DNA of 43,793 bases from CAZVYN01 sp964631125 (lineage in GTDB: Bacteria; Eisenbacteria; RBG-16-71-46; CAIMUX01), in assembly GCA_964631125.1 (NCBI GenBank), contig CAZVYN010000030.1, positions 1 through 43,793 of the forward strand, read 5' to 3'. Position 1 is the stretch's first letter; the number at the start of each line of letters is the position of its first letter. Positions 15,788 through 24,743 of the stretch are shown in pieces. The position numbers were made by a program, and so were the translations under genes. The notes beneath the pieces are model-generated. The model was not told the DNA's origin. It worked only from the letters and a program-made list of their open reading frames with translations, and did no database searches.

Positions 15788-16540
15788 CTACCTGCTGCCA
15801 AGCGTTCGCTCCACATAGGCCGTGACCTTGGCCAAGGTCCCGGGCGCGGTCCAGATCTCCAGCATGTCGCTGTCGATACGCCGACCCTGCGTCTCCAGGA
15901 ACTGTCGGGCCGGACCGCGGAGCTGATCCTTCGTCACGCGGAAGGCATCCGGCGAAATCGCGGACAGTTCCCTCGCCCGCTGGACGGCGCGCGGGAGCAA
16001 CTCCTCGGGCGCGACCAATTCCTCCGCCAAACCGAGCGACACGGCCTCTTGACCGGCGTACGTCTGACCGCCGAAGACGATGCGCCGCAAATGGGGCGGA
16101 GAGACCGTGAGGCGCAGCAATTCGAGCGCCGCCGCCGGAAACGCGACGCCGACGAGCAGTTCGGGCACACCGAGTCGCCCGCCGGAATCGGCGAGCACGC
16201 GATGGTCCGCCGCGGCGGCGAGCAGGCATCCCCCGGCGATCGCATGGCCGTTGATCGCGGCCACGATCGGATGCGGGTAGTAGAGCAGGTCCTCGAACAG
16301 CTCGCCGAGTTGGAGCGCGAAGCGACGCGCATAGTCGTGACCGCCGTCGACGATCCGCTTCAGATCGACGCCGGCGGAAAAGATCTTGCCGGCGCCAGTG
16401 ACGATGATCGGGGCCGGATGGTCGCGGAGCTGAGCGAGCTGATGACGGAGTGCTTCGACCAACTCCAGGTCCATGGCGTTGGCTTTGCCGTGGGACAACC
16501 GGAGTGTGCGGATGCCGTCGGTGACGTCGTGCTGGATCAT
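15788..16540 (-). CDS. Enoyl-CoA hydratase/isomerase (crotonase) family protein
   Basis: 250 residues, the usual length for single-domain crotonases. The first oxyanion-hole segment is KIFSAGVDLKRI and the second INGHAIAGGCLLAAAADHRV. RLGVPELLVGVAFPAAALEL carries the Glu of the active-site region, and GGQTYAGQEAVSLGLAEELV plus a helical C-terminus follow. The family hydrates or isomerises enoyl-CoA thioesters in the cytosol; exact substrate cannot be read from sequence. ATG 16540 with GAGGAG 8 bases upstream fits the conserved start; an upstream ATG-like start at 16594 is not supported. It leads a probable four-gene minus-strand operon with two DUF454 proteins and a DinB-like protein. No fatty-acid genes are adjacent. 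Confidence 0.92.
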   Translation of the reverse strand: MIQHDVTDGIRTLRLSHGKANAMDLELVEALRHQLAQLRDHPAPIIVTGAGKIFSAGVDLKRIVDGGHDYARRFALQLGELFEDLLYYPHPIVAAINGHAIAGGCLLAAAADHRVLADSGGRLGVPELLVGVAFPAAALELLRLTVSPPHLRRIVFGGQTYAGQEAVSLGLAEELVAPEELLPRAVQRARELSAISPDAFRVTKDQLRGPARQFLETQGRRIDSDMLEIWTAPGTLAKVTAYVERTLGSR

Positions 16541-16764
16541 GGATCGGGCTCCTCTTCGCTGTCTGTCGCGAAGCGCGCAGGATACAGCGAGCACGATCGG
16601 ACGCGAATCCGTGTAGTTCCTTCCCCCCTCGTTGAAAAGAATCCCCGAAGCAAGCCGCGCGAAACCGACGCGCGAGCGGCGAAAAGCCGGCCGACGAAAA
16701 AACTCGAACCAGAATCGTCCAGATTTCGAGCGATTCGTTCGACGTCCTCACAATTGCTGAATAT

Positions 16765-16780
16765 GGGCACATGCCTTGCT
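16765..16780 (+). promoter_or_regulatory. Sigma54-type (-24/-12) promoter candidate upstream of CBS gene
   Basis: GGGCACATGCCTTGCT has the invariant GG-N10-GC spacing (GG 16766-16767, GC 16778-16779). It also matches the CAC and TTGC parts of the TGGCACG-N4-TTGCW consensus. It lies 70 bases before the CBS gene start within a 308-bp divergent intergenic region. Expected initiation is near 16791. No enhancer-binding site was identified. Confidence 0.4.
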
Positions 16781-16848
16781 GATTCCCCGCCCGGCGGAGA
16801 CTGCACTTGCCAGACACCTCGCGCTCCGCCGACGGAAGGGAGTTCACC

Positions 16849-17193
16849 ATGCAATGCCAACCAGCGATGAACCCACCCGCCACGCATTGGAACCTGCTCT
16901 TCTGCGTCCTCGACAACACGGTCGCGGACGCAGCGCGGCTCATGAGAGACGCGGGGGTTGGCGGCGTGCCGGTCTTCGACGATTCCGATCACCAAGCTCT
17001 CGCCGGAGTCCTGACCGACCGCGACATCGCGGTCAAAGTAGTCGCCGAGGGGCTCAACCCCGATTCCGTCCGAGTCTGCGACGTCATGACCCGCAACCTC
17101 GTCAGTTGCCTCGACAGTGACCACGTTCGGGAAGTCCTGCAGGCGATGGCCCGGCGTCACGCGCCGGTGGAATTCTTCGCCGCTCACCACTGA
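16849..17193 (+). CDS. CBS-domain protein, second CBS domain truncated
   Basis: 114 residues. The first CBS domain is complete: DNTVADAARLMRDAGVGGVP, VFDDSDHQALAGVLTDRDIA, VKVVAEGLNPDSVRVCDVMT. The second starts normally (RNLVSCLDSDHVREVLQAMA RRH region) but is replaced by APVEFFAAHH and a stop where 'xVRRLPVVDxxGRLVGIVS' is expected. About 30 residues are therefore missing. CBS pairs bind adenosyl nucleotides and regulate partner proteins; a single-and-a-half protein may depend on dimerisation or be a decaying gene. ATG 16849 has GGAAGGGAG about 8 bases upstream. A sigma54-like promoter lies 70 bases upstream. Confidence 0.8.
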   Translation: MQCQPAMNPPATHWNLLFCVLDNTVADAARLMRDAGVGGVPVFDDSDHQALAGVLTDRDIAVKVVAEGLNPDSVRVCDVMTRNLVSCLDSDHVREVLQAMARRHAPVEFFAAHH

Positions 17194-17248
17194 GCCTTCT
17201 CGAGATCTCCCTCCAGACGCCCCGACCGGCTAGACTGCCGCGGGCCGG

Positions 17249-20197
17249 ATGTCCGGGGGAATGGAGTCTCGAGCCGTGTCGCTGTCGCTTCGCACCCGCC
17301 TAGGTCTGCTCGCTCTCGCCTGTTTCTCAGCCACCCCCCCTGTTCCCACGCTCGCCGGAGAGTTCTCTCCGGAATTGGCGGGACCCATCGCCAAGCTCGA
17401 TCCCGGTGACCGCGTCTCGGTTCTGGTGCATCTGAGTCAGCGCGTCGATCTGAGGCAACTCGATGCGGCCTTCGGAGCTCGCCGCACCTCTCGCGCCGAG
17501 CGCCATGCCGACGGGATTCGCCTCCTGCAGCGCGCGTCGGAGTCCCAAGCGCCGTTGGTCGCCTGGTTGACCGATCGGCAAGCGGCGGGCGAAATCGACG
17601 GTTTCACGCGCCATTGGATCGCCAATCTCATCGTCGTGAGGGGTGCGCGCCGAGCCGTCGAGGAGATCGCAGCGCGTCCCGATGTCGAGTGGATCGAACC
17701 GAACTTCGCCCCTCGGCTGATCGCGCCGATTCTCTCGGAGGATGACCCGCAGGCGGCGGCGCGTGCGGGCGGCGGACCGTTCGTCCCCCCGGGAGTGCGG
17801 ACGGTCGGCGCGCCGCGCGTCTGGCGAGAACTCGGCGTCGATGGGCGCGGCGTCCTCGTCGCCAACCTCGACACCGGGATCGACCGAACCCACCCTGCGC
17901 TCGCCGCGCGGTGGCGCGGAAGGGACGGCGTCCATCCCGTGGGCGAGTGCTGGCTGGACCTCGCACTCGAGAACACCGGCGAGCCGTACGACTGGAACGG
18001 ACATGGCACGCATGTCATGGGAACGATGACCGGCCTCTCGCCCACCACACGCGACTCGATCGGCGTGGCCCCCGGCGCCGAATGGATCGCCGCCGGATCT
18101 CGCTTCTCGAACACGGGCGACGGCTTCATCAACGAGGTGCTGACCGCGTTCGAGTGGTTCGCCGACCCGGACGGCAATCCCGCGACGGTCGACGACACGC
18201 CCCACGTCATCCAGAACTCGTGGGGACTCTCCGAGGACGAGATCGGCTACGCGCCGTGCGCGAGCTACTGGTGGGATGTCATCGACGCCTGCGAGGCGAT
18301 CGGGATCGTGACCACGTGGTCGGCCGGCAACGAAGGACCGGCGCCTCTGTCGCTCATCGTGCCCGCCGACCGCGCCACCTCGGCCACCAACTCCCTCGCG
18401 GTCGGCGCGGTCAACGCCACGGCCTACCCCTGGCCCTACCCGATCGCCAACTTCTCCAGCCGCGGCCCCTCGCAATGCGACGTCGCGCTCGAGTTCCGGA
18501 CCAAGCCCGACATCGTCGCGCCGGGCGTGAGCGTCTTCTCCTCGATTCCGGGCGGCGGCTATGCGGGCAACTACAGTGGGACCTCGATGGCGGGACCGCA
18601 CGTTGCGGGCGTCGTCGCGCTGATGCGCCAGGTGAACGCCGATCTCACCGTCGATGAGGTCAAGCAGATCCTCTTGGACACGGCGCGGGACATGCGACCC
18701 GACGGCGAAGACAACACGACCGGACACGGATTCGTCGACGCCTATGCCGCGGTGGTCGCGGCCGCCCACGGCTTCGGTCGCGTCGAGGGACTGGTCGTGA
18801 ATCGCAGCGCCGACGATCGACCGGTGGAAGGCGCGACGATCACGCGACTCGGCGACGGGCGCGCCTGGCGGACCGACGCCGCGGGCAGATTCGGCGCGTT
18901 GCTCGCCGGCGCTCGCACCCTCTTCAGCGCGTCGTTGGAGGGACTGGAGGGGGACACGATCTCGACCTCGATCGTTGCGGGCGACACGACGGCGATCGTC
19001 TTTCGGCTCGATGATCACGCCGGGCCGGTTCTCCTGGAGGTCGAGGCCGCGAGGTCGACGATCGATTCGGTCGGTCCCTACGCGTTCGCGTTCTCGGCGC
19101 TCGACCCGAGCGGAATCGAGACGGTCGAGTTCCACTATCGACGCGGCGACGAGAGCTTCACCAGCATCGATATGACCCTGGCCGACGGCGACTCACTCTG
19201 GCGCGCACTCCTCCCGGGTCTCGCCCCCGGCTCGACGTACGACTACGCGGCGCGGGCCGCCGACGAACCGGGCAACCTCTCCGACTGGCCCCCTGACGAA
19301 TCGGCGCGTCGGTTCTCCGTGCGTCGCGGCGTCGCGCGTGCGTTCGAGAACGATCCGGCGCCGAGCGAATGGGTCATCGACCCCTCCGCGAATGGCGCTA
19401 CTTCCGGCCATTGGATCTGGGCCGACCCTGTCGGCACGCGCGACGAGGAGCGCCTCGCGCAGCCGGAAGACGACGCCTCGCCTGCGCCCGGCACGCACTG
19501 CTTCATTACCGGCAACGGTCCACCGGGTGAACGCGCCGGCTTCGCCGACGTCGACGACGGCTGCACCGTCTTGATGAGCCCGCTGCTCGACATGGCGGAC
19601 GCCGACCAGGGGTGGGTCGTCTACCACCATTGGTACGGGGAGGGGGGCGCCTCGCAGGACGACACGCTCTCGGTCGAGGTCTCGTCCGACGGCGGCGAGA
19701 GCTGGACGTCGATCGAACGCGTGGCCGATCCCGACACGCTGTGGCGGCGCGTCGAAGTGCGACTGGATGATCACGTCGAGCTGACCGACCGGATCCGCTT
19801 GCGGTGGATCGCCTGCGATCTCGGCGTTCCCGGGGTGACCGAGGCGGGACTCGATGATGTCTCGTTCGAGACGTTCACAGCGCCGAGGCCCGATCCGCCG
19901 GATCCCGATCCGACCCCGGGGACGACGCGCCTCTTGCCGCCGATCCCGAATCCGAGCATCACGGTGTCGAGGTTGCGGTTCGAGCTGGCTCGCGGAGGGC
20001 CGGTCACGCTCGATCTCTTCGACGCGCTCGGGCGCCGAGTCGTCACCCTTGCCCGCCGCGACTTCGTAGCCGGCGCGCACGAAGTCGGCTGGGACGGACG
20101 GGGCGACGACGGACGCCTCGTCGCCAACGGCGTCTATTTCCTGAGACTACGGACCGTCGAAGGAGATCACGGCCGACGGCTGGAGGTGTTGCGGTAG
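17249..20197 (+). CDS. Secreted subtilisin-like serine protease (S8) with FlgD-like C-terminal module
   Basis: 982 residues. A signal segment (LRTRLGLLALACFSATPPVP) is followed by an I9-like inhibitory propeptide (VSVLVHLSQRVDLRQLDAAF to RPDVEWIEPN). The S8 domain has Asp208 in VANLDTGIDRTHP, His252 in NGHGTHVMG, Asn361 in SAGNEGP and Ser446 in YSGTSMAGPHVAG, a complete catalytic set close to bacillopeptidase F. A carboxypeptidase-like Ig region, a Fn3-like part and a lectin/MAM-like 'immune inhibitor' module (YHHWYGEGGASQDDTLSVEV) follow. A Pro-rich linker (PRPDPPDPDPTPGT) leads to a FlgD-like end: PPIPNPSITVSRLRFEL, LDLFDALGRRVVTL, GVYFLRL. It is probably exported and surface-linked or released, degrading external protein. 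The start is tentative: an internal ATG at 17261 and a GTG just after it are alternatives. Confidence 0.93.
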   Translation: MSGGMESRAVSLSLRTRLGLLALACFSATPPVPTLAGEFSPELAGPIAKLDPGDRVSVLVHLSQRVDLRQLDAAFGARRTSRAERHADGIRLLQRASESQAPLVAWLTDRQAAGEIDGFTRHWIANLIVVRGARRAVEEIAARPDVEWIEPNFAPRLIAPILSEDDPQAAARAGGGPFVPPGVRTVGAPRVWRELGVDGRGVLVANLDTGIDRTHPALAARWRGRDGVHPVGECWLDLALENTGEPYDWNGHGTHVMGTMTGLSPTTRDSIGVAPGAEWIAAGSRFSNTGDGFINEVLTAFEWFADPDGNPATVDDTPHVIQNSWGLSEDEIGYAPCASYWWDVIDACEAIGIVTTWSAGNEGPAPLSLIVPADRATSATNSLAVGAVNATAYPWPYPIANFSSRGPSQCDVALEFRTKPDIVAPGVSVFSSIPGGGYAGNYSGTSMAGPHVAGVVALMRQVNADLTVDEVKQILLDTARDMRPDGEDNTTGHGFVDAYAAVVAAAHGFGRVEGLVVNRSADDRPVEGATITRLGDGRAWRTDAAGRFGALLAGARTLFSASLEGLEGDTISTSIVAGDTTAIVFRLDDHAGPVLLEVEAARSTIDSVGPYAFAFSALDPSGIETVEFHYRRGDESFTSIDMTLADGDSLWRALLPGLAPGSTYDYAARAADEPGNLSDWPPDESARRFSVRRGVARAFENDPAPSEWVIDPSANGATSGHWIWADPVGTRDEERLAQPEDDASPAPGTHCFITGNGPPGERAGFADVDDGCTVLMSPLLDMADADQGWVVYHHWYGEGGASQDDTLSVEVSSDGGESWTSIERVADPDTLWRRVEVRLDDHVELTDRIRLRWIACDLGVPGVTEAGLDDVSFETFTAPRPDPPDPDPTPGTTRLLPPIPNPSITVSRLRFELARGGPVTLDLFDALGRRVVTLARRDFVAGAHEVGWDGRGDDGRLVANGVYFLRLRTVEGDHGRRLEVLR

Positions 20198-20200
20198 GCC

Positions 20201-20219
20201 AACAGTTCGTCGAACTGTT
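20201..20219. terminator. Hairpin between convergent genes
   Basis: AACAGTTCG-T-CGAACTGTT is a perfect inverted repeat in the 49-bp space between the convergent genes ending at 20197 and 20247. It lacks a T-tract but its position suits a bidirectional terminator. Confidence 0.5.
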
Positions 20220-20246
20220 CCAACCGCTCCTCGTGCAGCGCAGATC

Positions 20247-21815
20247 TCACGGCAACGGGCTCAAGCGCATCGGTCGATCTCGGTTCAAGTGGGTCTGGCC
20301 CTTCAACGTCTCGCCGCTCGCCTCGTAGTCGCGATCGCGCGTCGCGCCCCAGAGCTCCAACAGACAGAACGCGATCAACGCGGCCGCGCCGATGCGACGG
20401 GCCGTCCTATCCGAGAGTCGCGATCTGTTCAGTACGAAAGCTCCCGCTCGCACCAGCCCGAGTCCGAGGAGCGGCAACCAGAGCGGCAGGAGCAGCAGTC
20501 CCTGCCGTGCATAGCCGAAGAAGAGCGCGCTGGTGGCGAGGCCGCCCCCGGTGAGCATCGCCGCGAGTAGCGCCCATCGCCGCGGGCCTGCGCCCGCCCG
20601 CCACGCCGCCGCGAAAGACAGGAGCAGTGCCGGTCCCAGCAGCCAGGCGTGGATCCCGTTGTCGGGCACGAAGACATCGACGGGACGCCGCAGTCCGACC
20701 AGTCCGCCGGGGAGATTCCACTGCGTCCATCCCAGACGAAGCGCGCCGAGGAAGAGCGACCACTTGCGCACGACGAGCCGCGCGAACTCGCCGGGATGCG
20801 CCGCGATCCAGGCGCGCGCCTCGCGATCGCCGTGCAACAAAAGTGTGAGGTGATCGCGCCGCTTCAGATCGAGCGTAGCGTCGTCGCCTCCGGGGAGATG
20901 CTCCCGCGAGAACCCGCCGTCGGCGTCGCTGTGATTGGCGAGCGCCAGATTCAGCGGACCGTAGAGAGTCACCGGCGTCCAAGTCGGGAGCCGCTCGTAG
21001 AGTCGATCGCCCAGCATCCGGTTGGCGTTCTCCAACGCACGGTGGTTGGCGAAGAGATTCGGAGTCAGCGCGAGTAGACAGACAACCGCCGCGAAGAGCC
21101 AACGCGTCTGCCGGCGCCAGAACGGTAGGGCGCGCAACTTCGCGTGAGCCCGGAGAGCGCCCAGACCCAAGAGAATCGCCGCGACGAGCGCACCCTCCGC
21201 GCGGACCAAGACGAGTGCGGCGAGCGTGAGGCCGAGCGGCGCAGCAGCTCTGGCCACGGCGCCGGCCGCCGCGCCATCCCCGCAGAGATCGCTCCAGAAG
21301 AGGAGCGAGAGAGCGAGCAGGAGCAGATACAGGCTCTCGGTCACGGGAGCGATCGCGAGGATCACCAGGCCGAAGTGGCAGGCGGCGAGGAGCGCGGCGA
21401 CCACGGCGGCGGTGCGGCCGACGTAGCGACGTGCGACCCAGAAGAACAAGCCGATCGCGAGGCTGCTGACGAAAGCGAGCGTGATCTTCACCGCCAGATG
21501 CGACGGCTGCGCTTCGGGAGCGCCCGCCCCGAGCACGAGATGCAGCCCCGCGAGGAAGTAGGCGAACCCGGGCGGGTGGAAGGGAATCCCGCCGTCGTAC
21601 AACGTCCCGCTGAGCAGCGCGCGCGCGTAGAGATAGAACGCCTCGGAGTCTCCCTCGTAGAAGATCGTGAACGGCCAGGAGCGATCGCGATTCGAGAAGA
21701 GGAACGTCAGCCGGAGGAGCCATGCGAAAAGGACGAGGCCCCCGGCCAGCGTGAGATCGGACACGCCGTTCGAACGGCGCGAGACGTGAGGAGGGTGAGA
21801 AGAGGAGCGCGGCAT
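20247..21815 (-). CDS. GT39-like integral-membrane glycosyltransferase
   Basis: 522 residues with roughly ten hydrophobic helices (for example LAGGLVLFAWLLRLTFLF, VKITLAFVSSLAIGLFFWVA, WLFAAVVCLLALTPNLF, LLAAMLTGGGLATSALFFGY, LLLLPLWLPLLGLGLV). The first periplasmic loop has FTIFYEGDSEAFYLYARALL, corresponding to the acidic catalytic loop of the PMT/ArnT-like GT-C fold. 'GGIPFHPPGFAYFLAGLH' is typical of the GT39/DUF2029-like group. Such enzymes move sugars from polyprenyl-phosphate carriers to lipids or proteins at the outer face of the inner membrane; the acceptor is unknown. ATG 21815 is preferred; the frame continues upstream into sequence overlapping the divergent gene and is rejected. 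It is divergent from the TPR-like gene at 21879. Confidence 0.82.
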   Translation of the reverse strand: MPRSSSHPPHVSRRSNGVSDLTLAGGLVLFAWLLRLTFLFSNRDRSWPFTIFYEGDSEAFYLYARALLSGTLYDGGIPFHPPGFAYFLAGLHLVLGAGAPEAQPSHLAVKITLAFVSSLAIGLFFWVARRYVGRTAAVVAALLAACHFGLVILAIAPVTESLYLLLLALSLLFWSDLCGDGAAAGAVARAAAPLGLTLAALVLVRAEGALVAAILLGLGALRAHAKLRALPFWRRQTRWLFAAVVCLLALTPNLFANHRALENANRMLGDRLYERLPTWTPVTLYGPLNLALANHSDADGGFSREHLPGGDDATLDLKRRDHLTLLLHGDREARAWIAAHPGEFARLVVRKWSLFLGALRLGWTQWNLPGGLVGLRRPVDVFVPDNGIHAWLLGPALLLSFAAAWRAGAGPRRWALLAAMLTGGGLATSALFFGYARQGLLLLPLWLPLLGLGLVRAGAFVLNRSRLSDRTARRIGAAALIAFCLLELWGATRDRDYEASGETLKGQTHLNRDRPMRLSPLP

Positions 21816-21878
21816 CGGGCCGGCATGATACCGGACGCGCCTGAGGCGCTGTGTTAGCCTCCGCGGCCGGAGGTTCGA

Positions 21879-22415
21879 TTGCGTATCGCCAGCATGTGGC
21901 CCGCCTGGGCGTTCGGGATCCTCGTCGTCGCCGCGACGGTGCTGACCATCCTGGTCATCCGACCCAACATGGAGATGCGCGGGGCGGTCGCGAGTCTCGC
22001 CATCCTGCAGCCGCTGGCTGTGCCGCACGACACGCGCGGCGACGACCCGGACGCGCCGATCCGGCGGCAAGCCATCGCCGCCTACGCCGAGCGGGACTAC
22101 CGCAAGGCCGAGACCCTGCTCATCGCGGAAGTGAAGGCGCGATCGGCCGATGCCGACGCGCTGCTCCTCTTGGGCTCGAGCTTGCTGCTCAGCGGTCGCC
22201 CGGCCGAGTCGCGCGAACCGCTCCAGGCCGCGGGACGACTCGCGTCGTCGCCCCGCGTGCGCGAGGAGGCGCTCTGGCAGCAGGCGCAGGCGTCGCTCCT
22301 CCTCGGTCGCCGCGTCGAAGCGAGTGCGTTCCTGCAAGAGGTGGCGAACACAGGCGCGACGCATCAGGACGAAGCGCGGGCGCAGCTCGCGAAGCTCGCG
22401 AGCGGATTCCGCTAG
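21879..22415 (+). CDS. Membrane-anchored TPR-like protein
   Basis: 178 residues: one N-terminal transmembrane anchor (AWAFGILVVAATVLTILVI) followed by helical repeats resembling tetratricopeptides (AIAAYAERDYRKAETLLIAE, ADALLLLGSSLLLSGRPAES, EALWQQAQASLLLGRRVEAS). The repeats face the periplasm if the helix acts as a signal anchor. TPR proteins scaffold protein complexes; no partner can be named. TTG 21879 is chosen because GGAGG lies 5 bases upstream; an ATG five codons later is the alternative. Its 3' end overlaps the convergent P-type ATPase gene by 4 bases. Confidence 0.78.
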   Translation: MRIASMWPAWAFGILVVAATVLTILVIRPNMEMRGAVASLAILQPLAVPHDTRGDDPDAPIRRQAIAAYAERDYRKAETLLIAEVKARSADADALLLLGSSLLLSGRPAESREPLQAAGRLASSPRVREEALWQQAQASLLLGRRVEASAFLQEVANTGATHQDEARAQLAKLASGFR

Positions 22416-24733
22416 ACCCGAGTCGCGCGCAGTCGAAGTGCATTTCCGATCACCGAGACCGAACTGAAGCTCATGGCGGCGGCGGCAATCATCGGGCTGA
22501 GGAGCACGCCGAAGAACGGATAGAGCGCTCCCGCCGCGATCGGCACCCCCAGCGCGTTGTAGACGAACGCGAAGAAGAGGTTCTGTTTGATGTTCGCCAT
22601 GGCGGCGCCGCTCAGGCGGCGGGCGCGCAGGATGCCGCGAAGATCTCCTTTGACCAGGGTGACGCCCGCGCTCTGCATCGCCACGTCGGCGCCGGCGCCC
22701 ATCGCGATGCCAACATGCGCCTGGGCCAGCGCCGGCGCGTCGTTGACCCCGTCCCCCGCCATCGCCACGATTCGGCCTTCGTCCTGCAGCTTTCGGATCG
22801 CCGCGATCTTCTGATCCGGCAACAGTTCCGCCGCGATCTCCTCGATCCCGACTTGCTGGCCGACGGACTCGGCTGTCGCGCGATTGTCACCTGTGAGCAT
22901 GACGATCCGGACGCCGTCGGCGCGGAGTTCGCGAATCGCGTCCGCCGTGGTCGACTTCACCGGATCCGTGACGGCCAGCGTCCCGATCACCTTCTGCTCG
23001 AGCGCGACATACACCAGGGTCCGGCCCCCCGAATCTGCCTCGAGATCCGTCGTGGGGATGCCGAGCTCGGCGAGGAACTTCCGGTTCCCGAGCGCAGCCG
23101 GACGCCCTTCGACCACACCGCGCACCCCTTTGCCGGTCACAGAAGCGAAATCCGTCGCCGCCGCGGGCTCGATCCCCCGCTCGGCGGCGGCGGAGAGAAT
23201 CGCGGCCGCCAACGGATGCTCGCTTCCTCGCTCCAGACTCGCCGCCACGCGGAGGAGTTCGGCTTCATCTCGCCCCGGCGCCGGGGTGATGCTCGTCACC
23301 TTCGGCTTCCCCTCGGTCAGCGTGCCGGTCTTGTCGACCACGAGCGTGTCCACCTTGTGGAGGATCTCGATCGCATCCGCGCGGCGGAAGAGGATACCGA
23401 GCGTCGCCCCCTTGCCCACCGCCACCATGATCGACATCGGAGTGGCGAGCCCGAGCGCGCACGGACAGGCGATGATGAGGACCGCCACGGCGTTGACGAC
23501 GGCATGAGCGAGCCGGGGTTCCGGCCCGACGATCGCCCACAAGGCGAACGTGAGCGCGGCGACCACCAGGACGATCGGTACGAAGTAGCCCGCGACGACA
23601 TCGGCGAGTTTCTGGATCGGTGCACGACTTCGCTGCGCCTCGGAGACCATCCGTACGATCTGTGCGAGGAGTGTCTCGGCGCCGACGCGCTCGGCGCGCA
23701 TGACCAGCGACCCCGTACCGTTCAGCGTCGCCCCGACGAGCGCGTCTCCGGGCCCTTTCTCCACGGGAATCGGTTCGCCGCTCACCATCGACTCATCGAG
23801 GGCGCTGCGCCCCTCGAGCACGAGCCCATCCACGGGCACCTTCTCCCCCGGACGAACGCGCAGGCGATCGCCGACCTGGACCTCCTCCAACGGGACGTCC
23901 TGCTCGCGACCGTCTGCGTCGAGCCGCCGCGCGGTCTTCGGCGCCAGGCCGAGGAGACTCCTGATCGCGGCGCTCGTCTGGCTCCTCGCCCGCAGTTCGA
24001 GCACCTGGCCCAAGAGCACCAAGGTGACGATGACGGCCGCGACCTCGAAGTAGACGCCCACCCTGCCATTCGCGTGGTGGAAAGAGTCCGGGAAGATGCC
24101 CGGCGCAAGGATGGCTACAACGCTGAAGACGTACGAAACCGCGACCCCGAGTCCGATCAGCGTGAACATGTTCAGATGCCGCGTCAGGACGGACTGCCAT
24201 CCGCGGACGAAGAACGGCCATCCGGCCCAGAGGATGACGGGCGACGCGAGCACGAGCTGCACCCACATCGCGACCCGCGGGCCGAGGACTCGCTCCAGCG
24301 GGTTCCCCGGGATCAGTTCCGACATCGAGAGGACGAGCAGCGGAACGGTGAGCGCCGCAGCCACGCGGAACCTCCGCTCCATGTCGATCAGCTCGGGGTT
24401 TTCGTCGTCACCGGCCGTGATCGTGCGTAGCTCCAGCGCCATTCCACAGATGGGACAGGGGCCCGGCGAGCTGCGAACGATCTCGGGATGCATGGGACAG
24501 GTCCACTCAGCGGCGGGGTTCGCAGCGGTTGCGCCCACCGGAGTCGGCGCCACCGTCGCCGCTGGCGTGGTGGTCGGCTGCAGATAGCGCGCCGGGTCCG
24601 CGGCGAACTTGGCGCTGCAGCCGGCGCTGCAGAAGTAGTACATCGCACCGCCGTGCTCGCGGCGATGCGGAGACTCGGCCTTGACGCCCATTCCGCAGAC
24701 CGGATCGCGCAGATCGTCCGTGTCCGTTTCCAT
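22412..24733 (-). CDS. P1B-type copper/silver-translocating ATPase with YHS and heavy-metal-binding N-terminus
   Basis: 773 residues. The N-terminus has a YHS domain (residues about 9-51, DPVCGMGV, YYFCSAGCSAKFAADP) and a Cys/His metal-binding domain (about 77-103, WTCPMHPEIVRSSPGPCPIC) instead of HMA domains. This is followed by the P1B core: eight predicted helices, ACPCALG in the metal-transport helix, the phosphorylation loop DKTGTLTEG, ERGSEHPLA, TGDNRAT and AGDGVNDAPALAQA. YHS-HMBD-P1B enzymes are mostly copper exporters (CopB/CopA type), which also fits the six-gene neighbourhood. ATG 24733 with GAGGAG 6 bases upstream is preferred over an earlier start at 24769 that would overlap the upstream gene. 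It is the last gene of the putative operon 29310-22412 and begins 10 bases after the OM-barrel gene. Confidence 0.94.
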   Translation of the reverse strand: METDTDDLRDPVCGMGVKAESPHRREHGGAMYYFCSAGCSAKFAADPARYLQPTTTPAATVAPTPVGATAANPAAEWTCPMHPEIVRSSPGPCPICGMALELRTITAGDDENPELIDMERRFRVAAALTVPLLVLSMSELIPGNPLERVLGPRVAMWVQLVLASPVILWAGWPFFVRGWQSVLTRHLNMFTLIGLGVAVSYVFSVVAILAPGIFPDSFHHANGRVGVYFEVAAVIVTLVLLGQVLELRARSQTSAAIRSLLGLAPKTARRLDADGREQDVPLEEVQVGDRLRVRPGEKVPVDGLVLEGRSALDESMVSGEPIPVEKGPGDALVGATLNGTGSLVMRAERVGAETLLAQIVRMVSEAQRSRAPIQKLADVVAGYFVPIVLVVAALTFALWAIVGPEPRLAHAVVNAVAVLIIACPCALGLATPMSIMVAVGKGATLGILFRRADAIEILHKVDTLVVDKTGTLTEGKPKVTSITPAPGRDEAELLRVAASLERGSEHPLAAAILSAAAERGIEPAAATDFASVTGKGVRGVVEGRPAALGNRKFLAELGIPTTDLEADSGGRTLVYVALEQKVIGTLAVTDPVKSTTADAIRELRADGVRIVMLTGDNRATAESVGQQVGIEEIAAELLPDQKIAAIRKLQDEGRIVAMAGDGVNDAPALAQAHVGIAMGAGADVAMQSAGVTLVKGDLRGILRARRLSGAAMANIKQNLFFAFVYNALGVPIAAGALYPFFGVLLSPMIAAAAMSFSSVSVIGNALRLRATRV

Positions 24734-24743
24734 CGCTGCCTCC

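Noticed and set aside
20247..22364. 705-aa version of the GT39-like protein
   Set aside because: The extra 183 N-terminal residues overlap the divergent TPR-like gene and are low-complexity; ATG 21815 precedes the first real helix.
21851..24430. 859-aa plus-strand open frame opposite the P-type ATPase
   Set aside because: It is antisense to the clear ATPase motifs and rich in His/Arg/Asp runs with no domain.
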